In this document: piece after piece, positions 13,882 to 22,311 of the stretch
How the letters are laid out: every line of letters starts with the position of its first letter
Position numbering within the stretch: position 1 is the stretch's first letter
NCBI GenBank assembly: GCA_016928575.1
Contig: JAFGKK010000122.1
Location: 1 to 35,292, forward strand
Direction: 5' to 3'
DNA: 35,292 nt
From: Anaerolineales bacterium
Lineage (GTDB): Bacteria > Chloroflexota > Anaerolineae > Anaerolineales > RBG-16-64-43
Program-made: the position numbers and the translations under genes
The notes under the pieces: model-generated
Told to the model about the DNA's origin: nothing
Databases searched by the model: none
Seen by the model: only the letters and a program-made list of their open reading frames with translations

Positions 13882-14739
13882 ATGCCCCTTCGCCAAGCCT
13901 GGGTGCCGCACCCCTTCCGCCCGGCCGCCTGGGTCTGCTGTTTCACTGCGTTGTCCCTCGCGGGCTGCGGAAGCGGCGCCGCCGCGCCAAGCCCGACCCG
14001 GACTTCGACGGATGGGTTGACCGCGACGCAGGATTCCGCTGTGGCCGCTCCAACCGCCGGTTCCACTCCGATGGCATTCACCCCCTTGCCACTGCAGACC
14101 GACACCCCGCTGCCGACCGGCGTCCCGCGTTTGCCGGAAGGCTGCGTCGACGCCCTGGATGTCACCCTCGACGATTACGGCAGGTATCTGTGCGTCGGCG
14201 GAACCATCACGCAGATCACCATGCAGGGCGGCGAGTACCGCGTCTACTTCGGCCCGCGGGGAAAGCTGTATATGCTGGGGTACGACTGGGTCGACCGGAT
14301 CGGATTGCAGGCGGGCGAATGCGCCTACGCCGAAGGCGTGCTCTCGCGCAATGTGGAGGCCGCCGCGCCGGTGATGCCGATCACGCCCTACAGCCTGCGG
14401 CGCTGCCCCGTCGTGCCGCCGGCTTCCGCGCCGCCCCGGCCCGCCAATCTGCCCGCCCAATGCGCCTACGCGCTGGAGATCACCCGCGACGACGCCGGCC
14501 GCAAACTCTGCGTCGGGGGCGCCGTGGTGTTCTCCGAATGGGAGGGCTCCGTCTACCGGATCTACTTCTTCACCGATAAGAACTTCGGACTGCATTTTGT
14601 CAGCCGCCAATGGACCGGCCGCGGGGTGAACGCCGGAGATTGCATCTACGTCACCGAGCAGACTATCGCCTTGGATCCGTCCACCGGCACGCCGATCCTC
14701 AACGTGGTTCCCGGGAACGTGACCTTCTGCCCCGCCTGA
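13882..14739 (+). CDS. Hypothetical lipoprotein with two Cys-rich OB-like repeat domains
   Basis: This 285-aa paralogue of the preceding gene has a signal peptide ending SLAGC (Cys29), a Ser/Thr/Ala linker, and two copies of the ~90-residue domain. The first copy (LPEGCVDALDVTLDDYG to LRRCPV) is nearly the same as that of the upstream gene. The second (LPAQCAYALEITRDDAG to VTFCPA) is more diverged but keeps CVGG, the YRIYF strand and GDCIYVTE. The frame is open to 13747, but the 45 extra residues would bury the signal peptide, so the ATG at 13882 is chosen. The layout implies gene duplication plus internal domain duplication. Function unknown. Confidence 0.65.
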   Translation: MPLRQAWVPHPFRPAAWVCCFTALSLAGCGSGAAAPSPTRTSTDGLTATQDSAVAAPTAGSTPMAFTPLPLQTDTPLPTGVPRLPEGCVDALDVTLDDYGRYLCVGGTITQITMQGGEYRVYFGPRGKLYMLGYDWVDRIGLQAGECAYAEGVLSRNVEAAAPVMPITPYSLRRCPVVPPASAPPRPANLPAQCAYALEITRDDAGRKLCVGGAVVFSEWEGSVYRIYFFTDKNFGLHFVSRQWTGRGVNAGDCIYVTEQTIALDPSTGTPILNVVPGNVTFCPA

Positions 14740-14782
14740 AAGCGGCGCCCGCGCTTCTTCTCAACCTTTGGATTCTGAAAAA

Positions 14783-15430
14783 ATGCAGATCTCCCTAATC
14801 CTTGCCCATCCGAATCCGGGAAGCTTCAACTATGCGATCGCCCGGGCGGCCGGGCAGGAGCTTGGCCGCCTCGGTCATTCGGTCGATTTCCACGATCTGT
14901 ACGCCGAGCACTTCGACCCGCTCCTCCCGGCCGGGGAAATCCAAAAATCCGCTCCCCTTCCGCCGGAGATTGAAACCCATTGCCGGGAAATTTCGCAAGC
15001 CGACGGCATCGTGATCGTGCATCCCGATTGGTGGGGCCAGCCGCCGGCCGTCCTCAAAGGGTGGATCGACCGGGTCCTGCGGCCCGGGGCGGCGTATGAG
15101 TTCCTCGAAGGCGACCAGGGCGAGGGGATACCCGCCGGATTGCTCAAGGCCGAAGCGGCCGCCGTGTTCAACACCTCAAACACCCCCGCGCGGCGGGAGG
15201 CGGATGTGTTCGGGGATCCGCTCGAGAGGATATGGCGGTCGTGCATTTTCGATTTTTGCGGGGTGAAGCAATTCCGCCGGAGGATGTTTGGGGTGGTCGT
15301 CACCAGTACTCCACAGCAGAGGGAGGCCTGGCTGGACGAGGTTCGGGCGATGGCCGCCGAGACCTTCCCTGCGGACCGGCTGCTTTCCCGGCCCCTCGAC
15401 CGTTCCTCAGCGATAATCCCCTCGGATTAA
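14783..15430 (+). CDS. Flavodoxin-fold NAD(P)H (quinone) oxidoreductase
   Basis: This 215-aa protein is of the NQO1/KefF-like (Flavodoxin_2) family. It has an N-terminal strand and phosphate loop ISLILAHPNPGSFNYAIA (3-20), IVIVHPDWWGQPPAVLKGWIDRV (about 77-99) with the motif that packs on FMN/FAD, and RPGAAYEF. These enzymes reduce quinones or xenobiotics by two electrons with NAD(P)H. The ATG at 14783 starts directly at the first strand. A TTG at 14768 in frame is possible, but neither has a strong ribosome binding site. It is downstream of the lipoprotein pair by 43 bp, possibly cotranscribed, with no evident functional link. Confidence 0.85.
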   Translation: MQISLILAHPNPGSFNYAIARAAGQELGRLGHSVDFHDLYAEHFDPLLPAGEIQKSAPLPPEIETHCREISQADGIVIVHPDWWGQPPAVLKGWIDRVLRPGAAYEFLEGDQGEGIPAGLLKAEAAAVFNTSNTPARREADVFGDPLERIWRSCIFDFCGVKQFRRRMFGVVVTSTPQQREAWLDEVRAMAAETFPADRLLSRPLDRSSAIIPSD

Positions 15431-15772
15431 TGATGGAGTCGGAAGGTTGCGCGATGAGTGGGGGGAGGGGCAATTCCCTTCGTACTACGCACCGTATTTT
15501 CCCCCTAACAGCTTGTCTCGTGAATTCGCTGAATATCCGAAAAGGCTTAGGGGGGTGCCGTGCCCGCTAGATACACGCGGGCATCCACGCCTCCCAATCC
15601 ATGGATTCCCGCTAAAAACACGCGGGAATGACGACACAACCGGAAGGCGATGTTCCAAACGAAAAATCGTCCTTCGGCCTCGCTCCGCGAAGCGGGGCGG
15701 GGCTCGACCGGCTTGTACAGCACCCTGCCAAGTGTTCTCTTTGAGGCCTTGGCGTCTGCGCGGTAATCGGGT
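15431..15772. other. Non-coding interval with two tandem A-related palindromes
   Basis: No gene is supported. It contains the palindrome pair at 15560-15634 and a GC-rich imperfect hairpin around 15685-15705. A frame open from 15447 to 15806 on the plus strand runs through the palindromes and has no recognisable protein features. No T-run terminator is evident after the epimerase gene, which ends at 15773 on the minus strand. Confidence 0.5.
15560..15634. repeat. Two tandem palindromes related to element A (A5a, A5b)
   Basis: A5a (15560-15586) has TGCCCGC...GCGGGCA followed by TCCA. A5b (15603-15634) has GGATTCCCGC, then TAAAAACAC, then GCGGGAATGACGA. Both keep the GGATNCCCG...CGGGNATGAC logic of element A, with compensatory stem changes (TGCCCGC or ATTCCCGC in place of ATCCCCGA). 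The same-stem, different-sequence pattern indicates selection for the hairpin or repeated mobility. Confidence 0.7.
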
Positions 15773-16198
15773 TTACGGTTTCTCCGCGAATTCCCCGCCC
15801 TCATAAAGCTCGACCAACACTCCCCCCGCGCTTTCCGGGTGCACGAAGATCATTCTCCGGCCGTCGGCCCCCGTCATCGGCGCTTCGCTGGTTAGGCGGA
15901 TCCCCTTGGCCTTCAGCCGCCCGACCGCGCCGTCGAAGTCGCGGACTTCCAAGCAGAGGTGGTGCATCCCGGGCCCGCGCTTCGAAAGGTATTTCCCGAT
16001 TCCGGAATCCGGATCGGCGGGCTGGACGAGCTCGATCTCCGCGCTTCCGAGCGGCAGAAAGGCGATCTTCGATTTCTGCTCCGGCAGGAATTTCACGCCG
16101 GAGGGCTCCAGCCCGAGCGCGTCGCGCCAGAACGCCAGCGCCGAGTCGATGTCCGCCGTCACCACCGCCACGTGATGCAATTTCGTTCCGTCCGCCAT
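15773..16198 (-). CDS. mce: Methylmalonyl-CoA epimerase
   Basis: This 141-aa vicinal-oxygen-chelate protein interconverts (2S)- and (2R)-methylmalonyl-CoA between carboxylase and mutase. Two beta-alpha-beta-beta-beta modules carry the metal ligands in LHHVAVVTAD (His8 or His9), the IELVQP strand, PGMHHLCLEV and the C-terminal VLVELYE glutamate. The length is standard. The ATG directly abuts the mutase stop codon, with GGAGGG just before it inside the mutase gene, so the two are cotranscribed. Its position beside the mutase makes the assignment firm against other VOC enzymes. Confidence 0.92.
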   Translation of the reverse strand: MADGTKLHHVAVVTADIDSALAFWRDALGLEPSGVKFLPEQKSKIAFLPLGSAEIELVQPADPDSGIGKYLSKRGPGMHHLCLEVRDFDGAVGRLKAKGIRLTSEAPMTGADGRRMIFVHPESAGGVLVELYEGGEFAEKP

Positions 16199-17845
16199 TC
16201 AGCCCTCCGGATGATATTCACCCCACGCCGCGCGCAGCGCGCCGCAGATCTCGCCCAGCGTCAGGTCGTGTTCCACGCACTCCAGGATCAGCGGCATCAG
16301 GTTGCCGTCTTCCTTGGCGGCCGACTCCAGCCTCCCAGCCAGCTCCGCCGCCCGGGAGGAATCGCGCCGCCGGCGCAGCGCCTGCAGGCGGTGGATCTGC
16401 TTCTCCTCGACCGCCGGAGAGACCCGCAGGGTCTCCAGCTTCGGCGCCTCGCCCTCGTCGAATTCGTTCACGCCGACCACGACCTGCTCGCCACGCTCCA
16501 CCGCCCGCTGGGCGCGGTAGGCGGCTTCATGGATCTCCGCCTGCGGGAAACCGCGCTCGATGGCGGCGATCGCCCCGCCGAGCTGGTCGATCCGGCGGAG
16601 GTATTCCTCGGCCCGGCGTTCGATCTCGTCGGTCAGCGCTTCCACCGCGTAGGATCCGCACAGCGGATCGACCGTGTCGGCCGCGCCGGATTCATGCGCC
16701 AGGATCTGCTGGGTCCGCAGAGCCACCCGGACGGCTTTCTCGGTCGGCAAGCCGAGCGCCTCGTCCATGCTGTTGGTGTGCAGGGATTGGGTCCCGCCGA
16801 GCACCGCAGCCAGGGCTTGAACGGTCACCCTGGCGACGTTGTTTTCCGGCTGCTGGGCGGTGAGCGTGGAGCCGCAGGTCTGGGTGTGGAAGCGCAGCAT
16901 CTGCGAGCGCGGGTCCGCGGCCCCGAATCGCTCGCGCATGATCCGCGCCCACAGGCGGCGCGCCGCGCGGAACTTGGCCACTTCCTCGAGGAAATGGTTG
17001 TGGGCGCTGAAGAAGAAAGCCAGCTGGGGAGCGAAGGTATCCACCGCTAGGCCCGCCCGCCGCGCCGCCTCCACGTAGGCCACGGCGTTGGCGAGCGTGA
17101 AGGCCACTTCCTGAACCGCGGTGCTCCCGGCCTCGCGGATGTGGTACCCGGAGATTGAGATGGTGTTCCAGGCCGGAAGGGAATCGCGGCACCAGGCAAA
17201 GATGTCGGTCACCAGCCGCATCGAGGGCTGGGGCGGGAAGATGTAGGTCCCGCGGGCGATGTATTCCTTGAGGATGTCGTTCTGGATCGTGCCGCGCAGC
17301 GTCTTCGGATCCGCCCCCTGGCGCTTGGCCGCGGCGACGTACATCGCCAGCAGAACCGCGGCCGGGGCGTTGATCGTCATGCTGGTCGAGACCTTTTCCA
17401 GCGGGATCCCGGCGAACAGGCGCTCCATCTCCTCCAGGCTGAACACCGACACCCCCACTTTGCCCGCCTCGCCCGCCGCCAGGGGATGGTCTGGGTCGTA
17501 TCCGATCTGGGTCGGCAGGTCGAAGGCCACCGAAAGCCCGGTCTGCCCCTGCGAAAGCAGAAAACGGTAGCGGGCGTTGGATTCCTCAGCGGTGGCGTAT
17601 CCGGCGTATTGGCGCATCGTCCACAGCCGCCCGCGGTACATCGTCGGCTGGACTCCGCGGGTGAAGGGATAGCGGCCCGGAAACTCGATCCGCCCGCCGT
17701 CGTCCTGCGGGGGCAGGTACACGCGCTCGAGCGGAATTCCGGAGGGAGTTTCGAATTCCGGCTTGCGTTCCGGCAATTTCTTCAGCGCCGGTTGGAGGAT
17801 TTTCTCCTCCCACTCGCGGCGCTCGTCAGGCGTTCTGTCGCTCAT
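16199..17845 (-). CDS. Methylmalonyl-CoA mutase, large (substrate-binding) subunit
   Basis: This 548-aa TIM-barrel subunit of a B12-dependent acyl-CoA mutase lacks the C-terminal cobalamin domain, which must come from a separate small subunit not found in this window. Diagnostic segments are [30 protein letters not shown] (residues 59 on), [15 protein letters not shown] and QPSMRL. Tyr80 (in RQY) and the Arg in PSMR correspond by my recollection to the residues that favour methylmalonyl-CoA over isobutyryl-CoA, where Phe and Gln are found. It catalyses (R)-methylmalonyl-CoA to succinyl-CoA. Its start overlaps the end of the CYTH gene by 20 nt and has GAGGA ahead of it. Confidence 0.9.
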   Translation of the reverse strand: MSDRTPDERREWEEKILQPALKKLPERKPEFETPSGIPLERVYLPPQDDGGRIEFPGRYPFTRGVQPTMYRGRLWTMRQYAGYATAEESNARYRFLLSQGQTGLSVAFDLPTQIGYDPDHPLAAGEAGKVGVSVFSLEEMERLFAGIPLEKVSTSMTINAPAAVLLAMYVAAAKRQGADPKTLRGTIQNDILKEYIARGTYIFPPQPSMRLVTDIFAWCRDSLPAWNTISISGYHIREAGSTAVQEVAFTLANAVAYVEAARRAGLAVDTFAPQLAFFFSAHNHFLEEVAKFRAARRLWARIMRERFGAADPRSQMLRFHTQTCGSTLTAQQPENNVARVTVQALAAVLGGTQSLHTNSMDEALGLPTEKAVRVALRTQQILAHESGAADTVDPLCGSYAVEALTDEIERRAEEYLRRIDQLGGAIAAIERGFPQAEIHEAAYRAQRAVERGEQVVVGVNEFDEGEAPKLETLRVSPAVEEKQIHRLQALRRRRDSSRAAELAGRLESAAKEDGNLMPLILECVEHDLTLGEICGALRAAWGEYHPEG

Positions 17846-18494
17846 ATGGGTCCTCGTGCGGCATGGAGTCCAGGGCTTCCTCTGTTCTGCGGGGGTCCCA
17901 TCCCTCCAAGGCGGCGAAGGTCGCTTCCAGGGTTGCCAGGCGGTATTTTTTCTTCAACATGAGGAAGATCCCCATGTAGGAGGTCCGGAGCGCCCGCTTC
18001 CAAACCAGGCCGAGAACTTCGGCGGTCTGGCGCAGTTCCGCCAGGTCTGGCCCTTCGAGTTCGAGGAAATCGCCGAACGGCAGCTGATCGAACATCAACA
18101 GGACCGATTCCCAACGGAAGACTTCGCGGTATTTCTCATACCGCACGATCGGGTGGAAGCCGAGAGCTTCCAGCACGTGAACGGTCTTCTCGAGGCTGTC
18201 GACGGCGATCTCGGTTTCCAGGCTGCGGCGGGCGGCCGCGGAGGCTTCCGCGGGAAGGGCGGCTTCCGGCTCCTTGTAGGTGAGGATCGCCGCCCCGGCT
18301 TTGCGCAGGCGCAGCACCTTGCGCGCCCGGGTGAGGATTCCGTCGGCCGTGTCGAAGCGGATGTTGGTTTCGTGCATCCGCGGCTGGTACGCCCGCGCGC
18401 CGAGCTCCGCCAGCCGCCGACGCATGTCCGCCGTATCTTTCAGAAGGAATTTGACTTCCTGCTCGAGGGCGGCGGGTTTGGCTTGACGGTTCAT
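17826..18494 (-). CDS. CYTH-domain protein (class IV adenylate cyclase / triphosphatase type)
   Basis: This 222-aa protein has the CYTH signature ExExK at Glu11-Glu13-Lys15 (LEQEVKF), then [37 protein letters not shown] and GDFLELEG, that is, the charged strands that line the tunnel for triphosphate substrates with a divalent metal. The family includes CyaB cyclases, thiamine triphosphatases and inorganic tripolyphosphatases; motifs alone do not decide. It sits inside the propionyl-CoA operon, 33 bp after the biotin-carrier gene and overlapping the mutase gene by 20 nt, with GAGGTGA before its ATG. Its role there is unexplained. Confidence 0.85.
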   Translation of the reverse strand: MNRQAKPAALEQEVKFLLKDTADMRRRLAELGARAYQPRMHETNIRFDTADGILTRARKVLRLRKAGAAILTYKEPEAALPAEASAAARRSLETEIAVDSLEKTVHVLEALGFHPIVRYEKYREVFRWESVLLMFDQLPFGDFLELEGPDLAELRQTAEVLGLVWKRALRTSYMGIFLMLKKKYRLATLEATFAALEGWDPRRTEEALDSMPHEDPYERQNA

Positions 18495-18527
18495 GCGTCA
18501 CCTCGCACGGGGGGAGGGGGCCGGTGC

Positions 18528-19025
18528 CTATCCGAGGAGGAGGAGCACCTGGTTCTGCTCGACGGCCTGCCCCGGCTGAACCCGGATTTCCAGGACGGTT
18601 CCGTCCTTGGGCGAGCGGAGTTCGTTCTGCATTTTCATCGATTCCAGAATGACCAGGGCTTCGCCCTTGGCGATGGGTTGGCCTTCGGCCGCCGGGATGC
18701 CCACCACCAAGCCCGGCATCGGGGCGCGCAGGGCGAACTCGCCGCCGGATTCGGCGGCCGGGCGCGTCAGCGCCCGCATCCGGATCGCCTGTTCGTCTTC
18801 GACCCGCGCCTCGAACATTTTTCCATGCAGCAGAATCTGCCATCCGTCGCCGCGCGGAACGGCGTGCGCTTCCAATGACCGGCCGTTGATCAGCAGCGAA
18901 TACACCGGCTGGTTGCCGATGGCGGTGAAATCCACCTCGTACGGTTTCCCGTCCAGCAGGATGCGATGGTCGTCAAGGACCTCCACCCGGTAGGTCCGTT
19001 CCCCGATCGTCGTCGCGTATTTCAC
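18528..19025 (-). CDS. Biotin carboxyl carrier subunit of acyl-CoA carboxylase
   Basis: This 165-aa protein has a C-terminal biotinyl domain. The biotin-accepting lysine is Lys131 in ILESMKMQNEL, preceded by LRAPMPGLVVGI and followed by VQPGQAVEQNQVLL. The first ~95 residues are beta-rich (KYATTIGERTYRVEVL and similar) and probably hold it to the partner subunits, as in the C-terminal part of propionyl-CoA carboxylase alpha chains. Start GTG 19025 overlaps the TGA of the biotin carboxylase gene (GTGA), so the two halves of a usual alpha chain are encoded as coupled genes. An ATG at 19061 is possible but lies inside the upstream gene. Confidence 0.9.
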   Translation of the reverse strand: MKYATTIGERTYRVEVLDDHRILLDGKPYEVDFTAIGNQPVYSLLINGRSLEAHAVPRGDGWQILLHGKMFEARVEDEQAIRMRALTRPAAESGGEFALRAPMPGLVVGIPAAEGQPIAKGEALVILESMKMQNELRSPKDGTVLEIRVQPGQAVEQNQVLLLLG

Positions 19026-20542
19026 CGGCGGATCCTCCCTCCGCGTTCGGCCCATTTCCAATTCGGGCAGGATTGCGGATGGGCGGATTCCATGATCTGC
19101 GCCGCCCGCTGCGAGTTCCGGTGCTCCACCAGCGTGGCGAAGATCGCCGCCATCTCGGGGTGGTGGTTGGATTCCTCCGGGGAGCCGTTGAGGGCGAAGC
19201 GCTCCTCGACGAAGCGGGTGTCGAATACGCCCGCCAGGAAGCGCGGAGAATCGAGCAGCGCTTGGTGGAAGGGGATGTTGGTTTTAACCCCGATGATGCG
19301 GTATTCCTCGAGCGCCCGCCGCATGCGCAGGATCGCCTCGGCGCGGGTTTCGCCCCAGACCACCAGCTTGGAAATGAGCGAGTCGTAGAAGGGCGTCACC
19401 TCGAAGCCGGAATAGACGCCCGTGTCGACCCGCACCCCGGGGCCGGTGGGCGCGAACACCGCGTGGATTTTCCCGGTGGAAGGGGTGAATTTGTTGTACG
19501 GATCCTCGGCGTTGATCCGGCACTCGAGCGACCAGCCGTTGACCCGGACTTCCTCCTGGCGGTAGCGCAGCGGGCGGCCGCGGGCGATGCGGATCTGCTC
19601 CTTGACGATGTCGATTCCGGTGATCATTTCGGTCGCCGGATGCTCGACCTGCAGGCGGGTGTTCATCTCCAAAAAATAAAAGTGGCGGTCCTTGTCGACC
19701 AGGAACTCGATCGTCCCGGCGTTGATGTAGCCGACGCTGGCGCTCGTGCGGCAGGCGACCTCGCCCATCTTCCGGCGCAAAGCCTCGTCGCTGCCGAGGA
19801 ACGGCGAGGGCGCTTCCTCGAACAGCTTCTGGTGGCGGCGCTGGAGCGAGCACTCGCGCTCTCCGAGGTGGATGACGTTGCCCTGCTTGTCGGCCAGAAT
19901 CTGGAATTCCACGTGGCGCGCGGTGAGGATCAGCTTTTCCAGGTAGACGTTGCCGTCGCCGAAGGCGGCCTCGGCTTCGCGCCGGGCGGCTGTCAGCAGT
20001 TGCGGCAGTTCCCCGGGCGTCATCACCTCGCGCATCCCCTTGCCGCCCCCCCCGGCTGTGGCTTTGATCAACAGCGGAAACCCGATCGACGGAGCGATGC
20101 GGATCAGCTCCTCGTCGGTGAGATTGCCTTCGCCCTCCGTCCCGGGCACCACCGGAATCCCGGCCTTGGCGACGGTGTTGCGCGCCGTGGTTTTATCGCC
20201 CATCGCCGCGATCGACGAGGGCTTGGGCCCGATGTAGGCGATCTTGGCTTCCTCGCAGGCGACCGCGAAATCCTCGCGTTCGGCCAGGAAGCCGTATCCG
20301 GGGTGGACCGCGTCCGCTCCGCAGCGGCGGACGACGTCGAGGATCCGGTCGATCCGCAGGTAGGATTCGCGCGCCGGCGCCGCCCCGAGCCGGTAGGCTT
20401 CGTCGGCGTAGCGCACATGGAGGGCCTGCCGGTCGGCATCCGAATACACGGCCACGGTGGGGATGCCGAGCTCCCGGCAGGCGCGCAGGATGCGGACCGC
20501 GATTTCGCCGCGGTTGGCGATCAGAACCTTGTTGAAGAGCAA
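19022..20542 (-). CDS. Biotin carboxylase subunit of acetyl/propionyl-CoA carboxylase
   Basis: This 506-aa ATP-grasp enzyme carboxylates biotin with ATP and bicarbonate. Parts seen: VLIANRGEIAVRILRA (6-21), HPGYGFLAE, the ATP lid ATAGGGGKGMR, GTIEFLVD, FLEMNTRLQVEHPATEM, and RINAEDPYNKFTPSTG. The C-terminus (from about 450) is longer than in plain AccC, as in the N-terminal half of propionyl-CoA carboxylase alpha, but the biotin domain is on the next gene. The start is a TTG, because the only nearby ATG upstream (20555) runs into a stop after two codons. GGAG lies 8 nt before the TTG. A repeat-filled gap of 218 bp separates it from the carboxyltransferase gene. Confidence 0.93.
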   Translation of the reverse strand: MLFNKVLIANRGEIAVRILRACRELGIPTVAVYSDADRQALHVRYADEAYRLGAAPARESYLRIDRILDVVRRCGADAVHPGYGFLAEREDFAVACEEAKIAYIGPKPSSIAAMGDKTTARNTVAKAGIPVVPGTEGEGNLTDEELIRIAPSIGFPLLIKATAGGGGKGMREVMTPGELPQLLTAARREAEAAFGDGNVYLEKLILTARHVEFQILADKQGNVIHLGERECSLQRRHQKLFEEAPSPFLGSDEALRRKMGEVACRTSASVGYINAGTIEFLVDKDRHFYFLEMNTRLQVEHPATEMITGIDIVKEQIRIARGRPLRYRQEEVRVNGWSLECRINAEDPYNKFTPSTGKIHAVFAPTGPGVRVDTGVYSGFEVTPFYDSLISKLVVWGETRAEAILRMRRALEEYRIIGVKTNIPFHQALLDSPRFLAGVFDTRFVEERFALNGSPEESNHHPEMAAIFATLVEHRNSQRAAQIMESAHPQSCPNWKWAERGGRIRR

Positions 20543-20760
20543 ACTAGATCTCCATGACGATCCAAACGCAGTCCGAGAAGGATGTGCTGTGTTATTGCGC
20601 GCCTTCGAAGAGGGCGAAGCAATCTCCTTCGCTTGTCAGAAGGCGGGGTTTCTGTCGTCGCCTTTCGACGCTTTTCGACTTGCGGGTGAGATTGCTTCGT
20701 CGGCCCCGCTTCCCCTCGCTCTGCTCGGGGAAGGCGCGGGGCCTCCTCGCAATGACAACC
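20543..20760. repeat. Repeat-filled gap: inverted GAAGCAATCTC elements
   Basis: GAAGCAATCTC (20616-20626) and its exact reverse complement GAGATTGCTTC (20688-20698) are the core of an inverted pair. The left copy runs ATTGCG...GCGAAGCAATCTCC (20594-20627). The right copy runs GAGATTGCTTCGTCGG...CTCCTCGCAATGAC (20688-20756) and includes a strong hairpin-forming GCCCCGC...GCGGGGC core. This resembles a dispersed repeat I recall from many bacterial genomes (ATTGCGAGGAGCGAAG...GAAGCAATCTC). It is the only large gap in the nine-gene run. Confidence 0.75.
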
Positions 20761-22311
20761 TTACAGCGGGATGTTCCCGTGCTTTTTGCTCGGCAGGGAA
20801 TCCCGCTTGTTGGCCAACATCGCCAGGGCGTTGATCAGCCGCGGCCGTGTTTCGTGCGGTTCGATGACGTCGTCGAGGTAGCCGCGCGAGGCGGCCACGT
20901 AGGGATTGGCGAATTTCTCCGCGTATTCGGCCGCCAGCTCCCGGCGCCGCGCGTCCTTGTCCTTGGCCGCTTCGAGCTCCTTGCGGAAGACGATGTTGAT
21001 CGCCCCTTCCGGCCCCATCACCGCGATCTCGGCGCTCGGCCAGGCGAGGTTGATATCCCCGCGCATGGGCTTCGAGCTCATCACGATGTACGCCCCGCCG
21101 TAGGCCTTGCGGGTGATCACCGTGACCTTCGGCACCGTCGCTTCGCAGTAGGCGTACAGCAGTTTCGCGCCTGCGCGGATGATGCCGCCGTGCTCCTGCG
21201 CGGTGCCGGGGATGAATCCGGGAACGTCGACCAGCGTGACCAGCGGCAGGTTGAACGAATCGCAGAAGCGGACGAAGCGGGCGGCCTTGGCCGAGGCGTT
21301 GATGTCAAGCGAGCCGGCCAACACCGCCGGCTGGTTGGCGACGATCCCCACCGAATGCCCCGCCAGCCGCGCGAATCCGACGACGATGTTCTGGGCATAC
21401 TCCTCTTGGATCTCGTAAAAAACCCCCTTGTCGGCGACCAGGCGGATCACCTCGCGAATCTCGTAGGGTTTGAGGGGATCCTCCGGGATGATCCGGTCCA
21501 GCGCCTCTTCCGTGCGCAACGGATCGTCGTTGGTGGGACGGCAGGGCGGATCCTCGAGGTTGTTTTGCGGCAGGTAGAGCAGCAGATTGCGGATCCGCTC
21601 CATGCATTCGGCGTCGTTCATCGCCGTCACGTGGGCCACGCCAGAGATGCTGCCGTGCACCCCTGCTCCCCCCAGTTCCTCCGCGGTCACGTCCTCGTGG
21701 GTGACGGCGCGGACCACGTCCGGGCCGGTCAGGTACATCTGGGCCGTGCCCTGAACCATGAAGGTGAAATCGGTCAGGGCCGGGGAATAGACCGCCGCTC
21801 CGGCGCACGGCCCGAGGATGGCGCTGATTTGGGGGATCACGCCCGAGGCCAGCGTGTTGCGCAGGAAGATCTCCGCGCATCCGGCCAGCGAGGAGACCCC
21901 CTCCTGGATCCGGGCGCCGCCGGAATCGTTCAAGCACACCACCGGAACGCCGTTCTTCAGCGCCAGATCATACAGCTTGCAGATCTTCGCGGCGTGCGCT
22001 TCGCCGATGCTGCCGCCCATGACGGTGAAATCCTGCGAGGAGACGTAGGCCAGCCGCCCTTCGACCGTTCCCCAGCCGCACACCACGCCGTCCCCCGGAT
22101 AGTGCTTGCGGTCCATGCCGAAATGATCGCAGCGGTGCTGGACGAACGGATCCAGTTCGCGGAAGGATCCCTTGTCGAGCAGCAGGTCGATCCGCTCGCG
22201 GGCGGTGAGTCTCCCGCGCTCGTGCTGGGCGTCGATCTTCTCTTTGCCGCCGCCCTGCCGCGCCTGCTCCCGCGCCAGATGGAGTTTTTTTACCTGCTGG
22301 TCATTCGACAT
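20761..22311 (-). CDS. pccB: Acyl-CoA carboxylase carboxyltransferase (beta) subunit, propionyl-CoA type
   Basis: This 516-aa crotonase-fold carboxyltransferase moves CO2 from carboxybiotin to propionyl-CoA (possibly also acetyl-CoA). Typical segments are [14 protein letters not shown] (33-46), [26 protein letters not shown] (128-140), [39 protein letters not shown] (361-383), [14 protein letters not shown] (401-414) and [11 protein letters not shown]. In GGAYIVM, residue 409 is Ile where dedicated propionyl-CoA enzymes carry Asp. The ATG at 22311 overlaps the end of the upstream membrane-protein gene by 11 nt. It is the first of the propionyl-CoA genes in the run. Confidence 0.93.
   Translation of the reverse strand: MSNDQQVKKLHLAREQARQGGGKEKIDAQHERGRLTARERIDLLLDKGSFRELDPFVQHRCDHFGMDRKHYPGDGVVCGWGTVEGRLAYVSSQDFTVMGGSIGEAHAAKICKLYDLALKNGVPVVCLNDSGGARIQEGVSSLAGCAEIFLRNTLASGVIPQISAILGPCAGAAVYSPALTDFTFMVQGTAQMYLTGPDVVRAVTHEDVTAEELGGAGVHGSISGVAHVTAMNDAECMERIRNLLLYLPQNNLEDPPCRPTNDDPLRTEEALDRIIPEDPLKPYEIREVIRLVADKGVFYEIQEEYAQNIVVGFARLAGHSVGIVANQPAVLAGSLDINASAKAARFVRFCDSFNLPLVTLVDVPGFIPGTAQEHGGIIRAGAKLLYAYCEATVPKVTVITRKAYGGAYIVMSSKPMRGDINLAWPSAEIAVMGPEGAINIVFRKELEAAKDKDARRRELAAEYAEKFANPYVAASRGYLDDVIEPHETRPRLINALAMLANKRDSLPSKKHGNIPL

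Noticed and set aside
15447-15806. Plus-strand frame of 119 residues
   Set aside because: It crosses two palindromic repeats and has no start signal or domain.
17846-17900. Cobalamin riboswitch ahead of the mutase gene
   Set aside because: The upstream sequence is coding (CYTH gene) and no B12-box-like structure is visible there or before the operon at 27850-28023.
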